Shown here in pieces: positions 59,113 to 64,000 of a stretch of DNA of 64,000 nt (within the stretch, counting starts at the first letter, position 1; the number at the start of each line of letters is the position of its first letter). The position numbers were made by a program, and so were the translations under genes. Source of the DNA: Flavobacterium psychrophilum (lineage in GTDB: Bacteria > Bacteroidota > Bacteroidia > Flavobacteriales > Flavobacteriaceae); assembly GCA_001708385.1 (NCBI GenBank), contig CP012388.1, forward strand, positions 3,162,001 to 3,226,000, read 5' to 3'. The notes under the pieces were generated by a model. That model made no database searches. It was not told the DNA's origin and saw only the letters and a program-made list of their open reading frames with translations.

Positions 59113-59991
59113 ATGGAACAGTTTATATCAGACGATACACTAGTTGAAATGCTGCCGGGCTTTACGAATCATTATGCAGAGGTAAATGGTACAACATTGC
59201 ATTATGTTGAAGGCGGTAACGGAAATCCTTTACTATTGTTACCAGGCTGGCCCCAAACATGGTGGGCGTTTCATAAAATCATGCCTTCACTCGCTAAAAA
59301 ATATCATGTTATTGCAGTTGATTTACGAGGGATGGGAAGTAGTTCGGCACCTGAAAAAGGCTACGATAAAAAAAATATGGCTAAAGATATCTTAGAACTT
59401 ACTAAAGCTTTAGGATATGATAAGGTAGCAATCGCCGGGCACGACATAGGTGCTAATGTTGCCTTTAGCTTTGCGGCTAATTATCCTGAATTTACAACCA
59501 AATTGATAATGCTTGACACGCCACATCCCGATGAGAATATGTACAAACTGCCTATGCTGCCCATAGGCATGCCGGTATATCCGTGGTGGGTTGCCTTTAA
59601 TCAGGTAAAGAGTTTGCCGGAAGAACTATTGGAGGGACGCTATCATTTGGTTTTAGACTGGCTGTTTAATTCGATGCTCGTCAATAAAGAAAACATATCT
59701 GAATTTGACAGGCAGGTGTATGCCGGGCATTATAACCAAAAAGAAAACATTCGCGCGGGTAATGCATGGTATCAATCATTTACAGATGACATAGAGGACA
59801 TGAAAAGTTATGAAAAGATAAATGCACCTATTCTTGCTGCAGGTACTAACGCAGGATGTGAAATGCTGTCGTATAATCTTTCTCCGTTTTCCGGTACTGT
59901 AGAAATGGTAGAAATTGAAAACAGTGGCCATTTTATTATAGAAGAAAACCCGGAGCAGGTTATAAGTGCTATCACCAATTTTTTAGGATAA
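59113..59991 (+). CDS. Alpha/beta hydrolase, epoxide hydrolase-like
   Basis: This 292-residue alpha/beta hydrolase has nucleophile motif GHDIGANVAFSFA with aspartate (D111) rather than serine, as in epoxide hydrolases and haloacid-type dehalogenases. The oxyanion region is PGWPQTWW (normally HGxP), VDLRGMGSS follows, and the base histidine is in NSGHFIIEE. It probably opens an epoxide or removes a halogen from a small lipophilic compound and is controlled by the TetR protein ahead of it. A bidirectional terminator ends the operon. Confidence 0.85.
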   Translation: MEQFISDDTLVEMLPGFTNHYAEVNGTTLHYVEGGNGNPLLLLPGWPQTWWAFHKIMPSLAKKYHVIAVDLRGMGSSSAPEKGYDKKNMAKDILELTKALGYDKVAIAGHDIGANVAFSFAANYPEFTTKLIMLDTPHPDENMYKLPMLPIGMPVYPWWVAFNQVKSLPEELLEGRYHLVLDWLFNSMLVNKENISEFDRQVYAGHYNQKENIRAGNAWYQSFTDDIEDMKSYEKINAPILAAGTNAGCEMLSYNLSPFSGTVEMVEIENSGHFIIEENPEQVISAITNFLG

Positions 59992-59994
59992 TGA

Positions 59995-60021
59995 AATAGG
60001 CTGCTAAATAAGCAGCCTATT
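59995..60021. terminator. Bidirectional terminator after the hydrolase gene
   Basis: AATAGGCTGCT-AAATA-AGCAGCCTATT has 11-bp arms, with the beta-barrel gene ending on the other side. Confidence 0.85.
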
Positions 60022-60027
60022 TTATAT

Positions 60028-60642
60028 TTATCTCCAGTCAGACCTGTTTTTGTTTCTGCCTATATAGTAGGTAATACCTATACTTGCGTTAAGCATTTTA
60101 CCAGTATGTGTGTCTATATATTTACTGTCGAAATTATTCTGTTGCCTAAAGTTTAATATTCCCGAAACGTCGGCTGTTAGTGCAAAAGATTCATTTATAT
60201 ATAATTGTGCAGTACCGCCAATAATAAAGTTTCCAATATTATCATAATGCCTATTTTCAAAGGGGTCGAGCCTTGAGTATCCTACACCGCTATGCAGCAA
60301 TACATTTACGTATCCATCGGTAAGGTATGTCATATTCAGTAAGCGTCCAATATTATATACTGCCTGCACAGAAGCACGGTCATATATGCTCCCGGTTCCC
60401 CTGGTACCGTTATCGTCAATGCGGTCATGGGCGTAATCTGCCTTTATACCCCAATATTCATCAAACATATACCTAAAGCCAAAACCAAAATGTTTATAGC
60501 TGGTTTGTTTTGGCGCCCGGGTGTAAGTAAGCCCGTAATCAGCTTCGATTGAAAATTGGTTAAAACGGTTCCTGTTGACAGACATTTGCGAAAATGCCTG
60601 CATACTAAATACCAACATTAAAATTGTGATCGTTTTTTTCAT
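60028..60642 (-). CDS. Outer-membrane beta-barrel protein (OmpA barrel without OmpA domain)
   Basis: This 204-residue protein has a signal peptide (MKKTITILMLVFSMQAFSQ). An eight-stranded-type barrel with alternating aromatic strands (FGFGFRYMFDEYWGIKADYAHD, core FGFRYMF) ends SIGITYYIGRNKNRSDWR. In related flavobacterial OmpA proteins a similar strand is followed by a linker and the OmpA domain, so this looks like the barrel part alone. It is likely a small outer-membrane porin or adhesin-type protein, function unknown. The stop is close to a terminator. Confidence 0.8.
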   Translation of the reverse strand: MKKTITILMLVFSMQAFSQMSVNRNRFNQFSIEADYGLTYTRAPKQTSYKHFGFGFRYMFDEYWGIKADYAHDRIDDNGTRGTGSIYDRASVQAVYNIGRLLNMTYLTDGYVNVLLHSGVGYSRLDPFENRHYDNIGNFIIGGTAQLYINESFALTADVSGILNFRQQNNFDSKYIDTHTGKMLNASIGITYYIGRNKNRSDWR

Positions 60643-60791
60643 AGATGTCCGGCAAAGCCCTTACTGTTAAATTATACAAAATTGAATCCATAGCGCTGAC
60701 AGTTACGTACATATAAATATCAGCTTGCAATTGTGCTGCTCTTTTCAGGCGGCACTATAGTAAGGGATGTTTATTTATTGGTTAGGTTGGT

Positions 60792-60831
60792 AAAGGCGTT
60801 TTTCTGTAAAGGAGAACGCCTTTGGTTTTTT
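60792..60831 (+). terminator. Orphan terminator-like hairpin
   Basis: A perfect 9-bp stem AAAGGCGTT/AACGCCTTT with a 14-nt loop is followed by GG and a run of T. No annotated plus-strand gene ends before it, since the nearest ends at 59991 behind its own terminator. Confidence 0.6.
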
Positions 60832-61045
60832 AAATAACTGCGCCAATAAATAACTAAGTAAATAGGTGATATTATGTAACGTTAATAAGCGTAAGAATAT
60901 TTGCCGAAAATCTGAAAATTTTAAGATTCAAATGTTAAAAAAATATTAAAATTTTTAATATTTATGTTTTTGGTATTAACAGGACGTTATAAATAAAGAC
61001 CCTTTAATATTTGTTAACCACGGTGGTGTATCTATACTAATTCTA

Positions 61046-61053
61046 TACTTTTG
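61046..61053 (+). promoter_or_regulatory. Promoter -7 box of the ABC ATPase gene
   Basis: TACTTTTG, a TAnnTTTG match, lies 17 bases before the ATG. Confidence 0.5.
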
Positions 61054-61070
61054 TAAAATAATTAAACACG

Positions 61071-62030
61071 ATGCTTGCAGTTAAGAACATATCATTCGGT
61101 TACACCGATAAGATAATTCTCCACAATATAAATTTTACAGTAAAAACAGGCCAGAATATAGCTGTTATTGGCGAAAGTGGCTGCGGTAAAAGTACGCTCC
61201 TTAAGCTTATATACGGCCTCTACGACCTTAATGAGGGAGAGATTACGTATAAGAGTGAAAAAGTAACCGGCCCCAAACATAATCTTATACCGGGTATGCC
61301 TTACATGAAGTACCTGGCTCAGGATTTTGATTTGATGCCTTATGTAACGGCAGCCGAAAACGTAGGTAGTTTTCTGTCCAACTTTTATCCGGAAGAGAAG
61401 CAGCAACGCATTCAGGAACTATTACAGATTGTTGAGATGAACGCTTTTGCCGATGTTAAGGCAAAACACCTTAGCGGAGGCCAGCAGCAGCGTATCGCCC
61501 TGGCAAAAGTACTGGCGTTGGAACCCGAAATTTTGTTACTGGATGAACCTTTTAGCCATATTGACAATTTCAGGAAGAATGCATTGCGCCGAAACCTGTT
61601 TGCCTATCTTAAACAAAAAGGCATTACTGTAATTGTTGCAACACATGACAGTACCGATGCACTTTCTTTTGCCGATGAAACAATAGTTATTCAGCAGGGT
61701 AATCTTTTAGATAAGGCACCATCTAAAGAAATTTACTACCATCCTAAGGATAAATATACAGCTTCGCTTTTTGGTGAGGTAAATGAGATAAAGCTCGAGC
61801 TGCTTACGCTAACGCAGAAGCCCGATGAGACCGTGCTTATCTATCCGCACCAGCTTAAAATTACCGAAGGCGGCCCGCTTCATGTTACCGTAAAACAATG
61901 TTACTTTAAAGGCAACCGTTATTTGGTGAAAGCGGCTTTAAACCGACAGGTGATATTCTTTGAACATCACAAAGAATTGGAAGCCAATGAAGAAGTTACG
62001 CTTGCAGTTGACAGAAATGCTTTTGGGTAA
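61071..62030 (+). CDS. ABC transporter ATP-binding protein (PotA/FbpC-like), orphan
   Basis: This 319-residue ATPase has Walker A GESGCGKSTLL (about residue 39), signature LSGGQQQRIAL, Walker B EILLLDEPFSHID and the H-loop ATHDSTDA. A C-terminal extension (about 225-319) looks like a regulatory TOBE-type domain. The type is that of FbpC/PotA importers, but no permease or binding-protein gene is nearby. In flavobacteria this orphan form is common, so the partner may be elsewhere or it may have another role. It has its own promoter and terminator. Confidence 0.87.
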   Translation: MLAVKNISFGYTDKIILHNINFTVKTGQNIAVIGESGCGKSTLLKLIYGLYDLNEGEITYKSEKVTGPKHNLIPGMPYMKYLAQDFDLMPYVTAAENVGSFLSNFYPEEKQQRIQELLQIVEMNAFADVKAKHLSGGQQQRIALAKVLALEPEILLLDEPFSHIDNFRKNALRRNLFAYLKQKGITVIVATHDSTDALSFADETIVIQQGNLLDKAPSKEIYYHPKDKYTASLFGEVNEIKLELLTLTQKPDETVLIYPHQLKITEGGPLHVTVKQCYFKGNRYLVKAALNRQVIFFEHHKELEANEEVTLAVDRNAFG

Positions 62031-62058
62031 TTGATTTATGATCCAATGAAATTACATA

Positions 62059-62087
62059 AAAACACCCGCTATCAAGGCGGGTGTTTT
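62059..62087. terminator. Terminator after the ABC ATPase gene
   Basis: AAAACACCCGC pairs with GCGGGTGTTTT at 62059-62069 and 62077-62087, followed by a T-run. It may also serve the convergent peptidase gene. Confidence 0.8.
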
Positions 62088-62119
62088 GTTTTTGTATGAC
62101 TACGAATTGTAAAGAACCG

Positions 62120-64000
62120 CTATTTACGGTTCTTTACATATTTCTCTAACCACTGATCCTGTTCCCACAGTAAGTGTAGTATACTTTCTATAGCAGCATA
62201 GCCGTGGCTTTCTTTAGGTAATAACACCAGACGCGTTGGCGCACCAAAACCTTTTAGGGCATTAAAATATCGTTCACTCTGCATTGGGAAGGTACCCGAA
62301 TTGTTATCGGCTTCACCGTGAATTAATAACAGCGGCGTTTTCATTTTATCAGCATGCATAAATGGTGACATGGTATTATAGACCCCAGGCGCATCCCAGT
62401 AGTTTCTTTCTTCACTCTGGAAACCGAAAGGAGTAAGAGTCCTGTTGTAGGCTCCGCTTCTTGCTATTCCCGCAGCAAACAGGTCGGAATGTGTCAGTAA
62501 GTTAGCCGTCATAAACGCACCGTACGAGTGGCCTCCCACAGCGACACGTTTTCTGTCGACGTAACCCAAAGCATCAACTGCGTCAATTGCAGCTTTAGCA
62601 TCAGCAACAAGCTGCGGAATAAATGTATCGTTAGGTTCTTCTGTACCTTCACCTACAATAGGGAACGATGCATCATCCAGTACTGCATAACCACGGGTTA
62701 CCCAATATACGGGTGAACCATAGTACGGATACGTAAAGTCGTTAGGGTTAGATGTCGTCTGTGCAGCACTGTTCTTATCCTTAAACTCTGCAGGGTAAGC
62801 CCACATGATCATCGGCAGCTTTTCCTTTTTGGTTTTATCATAACCTGCCGGAAGGTATAATGTTCCTGTAAGGTCAAGGCCATCTGCCCGTTTGTATTTT
62901 ATAAGTTCTTTGCTAACGTTCTCGATCTTTTTAAAAGGATTCTCAAAAAACGTTACCTGCGTAGGCTTCTGTTTTTTAATGTTATTGATGTAGTAGTTAG
63001 GATATTGGTTTTTAGATTCCATCTGAACCAGTACATCACCTTTTTTAATATCTATAATACTATTGATAGATTCTTTCCTGTCTGTGTATTTCGATTGATA
63101 CAGGCGTGTTTTCTTTTTTGTTTTCAGGTCGAACTGATCTATGAAAGGAAATTGTCCTTTGGCAGTAAATCCATCACCGGTAAGGTAGGCGTTGTTGCCT
63201 TCCAGATTTAAAACGTAACGGCCCCACTGGTTTCTTTTAGTATCAAAATTACCCGGGTCGCTATACACATCCTGATAATTGTAATCGAAAATAATTTCAG
63301 GTTTTTGTGACGCATCAGACGGGTTAAAAATGTAGTTTTTTACATTTCGCGTATTCCACCAGTTATCACGAAGTATGGCAATTTTATCATTACCCCATGT
63401 AATGCCACTGTAACGGTTAATGGTTTTTACAAGGCTCTTAGGTGTGCCTGTAAACGGAGCGCCAACCTCAAATACTTCATCCCTAAACGGAACTTCCACG
63501 GCAGGGTCGCCACCATCCAGTGCTTCAGCCCAAATAATAGTAGCAGGTTTGTCGGCTCTCCAGGTAATATCCCTTTTGCCTTTTTGCTCAGCCATAAATC
63601 CTTTAGGCATATCTTCAATAAGAGGTTTTTCATTGAAGGTGGTTACGGTCTTTCCTGTACTATCGTAAATAACGCTTTTGTTAGGGAAACGATCCAGTGT
63701 AACAATATAAGAGAATGGTTTTTGTAATGTTGTAGCCATTACATAATTTCCATCGGGTGAAAAGCTAAGTCCGCCATACATTGCTGCTGGAGCCCATGCC
63801 GACTTTTGTCCGCTAAGGCTAACCTTTTGCAGTTCGGAAGTGGTAAGCGACTCGAAGTTGGCTTCGTCGTTTTTATTTTTAAGCAGATCCTGATACGTCC
63901 TGTTCTGGGCTTTTGTGCCATCACTTACGGTAACGGTTGGCCCCGCAGGAATTGCATCTGTAGTATTGATAAGTGCTGGCCTGTTGGCAGGAAGCACTTT
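62120..64000 (-). CDS. S9 family prolyl oligopeptidase-type serine peptidase (5' truncated)
   Basis: The frame is open to the right edge (K-V-L-P-A-N before the first internal start), so the N-terminus and any signal peptide are missing. The visible 626 residues contain a beta-propeller region with SFSPDGNYV repeats (about 1-390). The alpha/beta hydrolase catalytic domain follows with VAVGGHSYGAFMTANLL (nucleophile serine), HGEADNNSG (acid) and ESHGYA (histidine). The layout is that of dipeptidyl or acyl-aminoacyl peptidases of the S9 family, usually periplasmic in this phylum. Confidence 0.87.
   Translation of the reverse strand, partial: KVLPANRPALINTTDAIPAGPTVTVSDGTKAQNRTYQDLLKNKNDEANFESLTTSELQKVSLSGQKSAWAPAAMYGGLSFSPDGNYVMATTLQKPFSYIVTLDRFPNKSVIYDSTGKTVTTFNEKPLIEDMPKGFMAEQKGKRDITWRADKPATIIWAEALDGGDPAVEVPFRDEVFEVGAPFTGTPKSLVKTINRYSGITWGNDKIAILRDNWWNTRNVKNYIFNPSDASQKPEIIFDYNYQDVYSDPGNFDTKRNQWGRYVLNLEGNNAYLTGDGFTAKGQFPFIDQFDLKTKKKTRLYQSKYTDRKESINSIIDIKKGDVLVQMESKNQYPNYYINNIKKQKPTQVTFFENPFKKIENVSKELIKYKRADGLDLTGTLYLPAGYDKTKKEKLPMIMWAYPAEFKDKNSAAQTTSNPNDFTYPYYGSPVYWVTRGYAVLDDASFPIVGEGTEEPNDTFIPQLVADAKAAIDAVDALGYVDRKRVAVGGHSYGAFMTANLLTHSDLFAAGIARSGAYNRTLTPFGFQSEERNYWDAPGVYNTMSPFMHADKMKTPLLLIHGEADNNSGTFPMQSERYFNALKGFGAPTRLVLLPKESHGYAAIESILHLLWEQDQWLEKYVKNRK

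Larger units (their letters stand above)
60643..61070. other. Intergenic region of 428 bp with an orphan hairpin
   Basis: Apart from the orphan terminator-like hairpin at 60792-60831 and the promoter at 61046-61053, the region is AT-rich and I see no ORF with support. The stretch 60643-60790 could hold a small RNA ending at the hairpin, but there is no clear -7 box to define a start. Confidence 0.5.

Overview
The window looks like chromosomal DNA of a Flavobacterium-like member of the Bacteroidota (Flavobacteriaceae). It is AT-rich, and its promoter boxes fit the Bacteroidota pattern TTTG-N19-21-TAnnTTTG. The proteins are typical of the group: many lipoproteins, a PorV/PorQ-like outer-membrane protein, DUF4105/Lnb, DUF2891, DUF2805 and DUF4369 proteins, and very few Shine-Dalgarno sequences. 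I see no rRNA, no CRISPR array, no transposase and no phage genes.

Region 1 (1-11985) is the end of a surface-polysaccharide locus. It holds a hexapeptide acetyltransferase cut by the window edge, a heparinase II/III-type protein without a signal peptide, a family-4 glycosyltransferase and a PglC-like phosphoglycosyl transferase. These are followed by a PglD-like acetyltransferase, a PglE-like aminotransferase and a PglF/CapD-like membrane dehydratase. A separate promoter then drives the Wza-like export lipoprotein and the Wzc-like tyrosine autokinase. The CpsB/YwqE-type phosphatase lies convergently behind them and shares a palindromic terminator. The likely product is a polymer or O-glycan started with a 2,4-diamino-2,4,6-trideoxy sugar of the bacillosamine type.

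Region 2 (12 to 22 kb) is envelope and housekeeping: DUF4105/Lnb-like, PorV-like, pssA, GH25 lysozyme, lptB, a CMD-family protein, tatC, kdsD and recQ. Region 3 (22 to 39 kb) is accessory metabolism: a GH31 glucosidase, DUF2891, an FAD dehydrogenase and a class C beta-lactamase-like hydrolase. It also has three same-strand pairs of an AraC regulator followed by a redox enzyme (SDR, DODA-type dioxygenase, siderophore-interacting flavoprotein), a Xre-RES toxin-antitoxin pair and a TetR-ABC1 kinase pair.

Region 4 (39.5 to 45.5 kb) holds idi, a PTPS-family gene, manA and two identical tRNA-Thr(TGT) genes. Each tRNA has its own promoter and terminator. Two further near-identical copies of that terminator lie downstream and bound unrecognised lipoprotein and membrane-protein genes. 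One of those genes has a homopolymer frameshift at its start. Region 5 (45.6 to 64 kb) holds an M61 peptidase, alpha/beta hydrolases, a DUF2089 regulator, DoxX, a YkuD_2 transpeptidase, a PPOX-family protein, an autoinhibited Fic protein, htpG, lipocalin and OmpA lipoproteins, a TetR-epoxide hydrolase pair, an orphan ABC ATPase and an S9 peptidase cut by the right edge.

The most interesting signals are the dispersed tRNA-type terminators, the possibly phase-variable lipoprotein, and three genes whose TAnnTTTG box ends exactly four bases before the ATG, which predicts leaderless mRNAs. Several clean palindromic operator candidates sit in promoters (SDR, TetR, Xre-RES, GH31).
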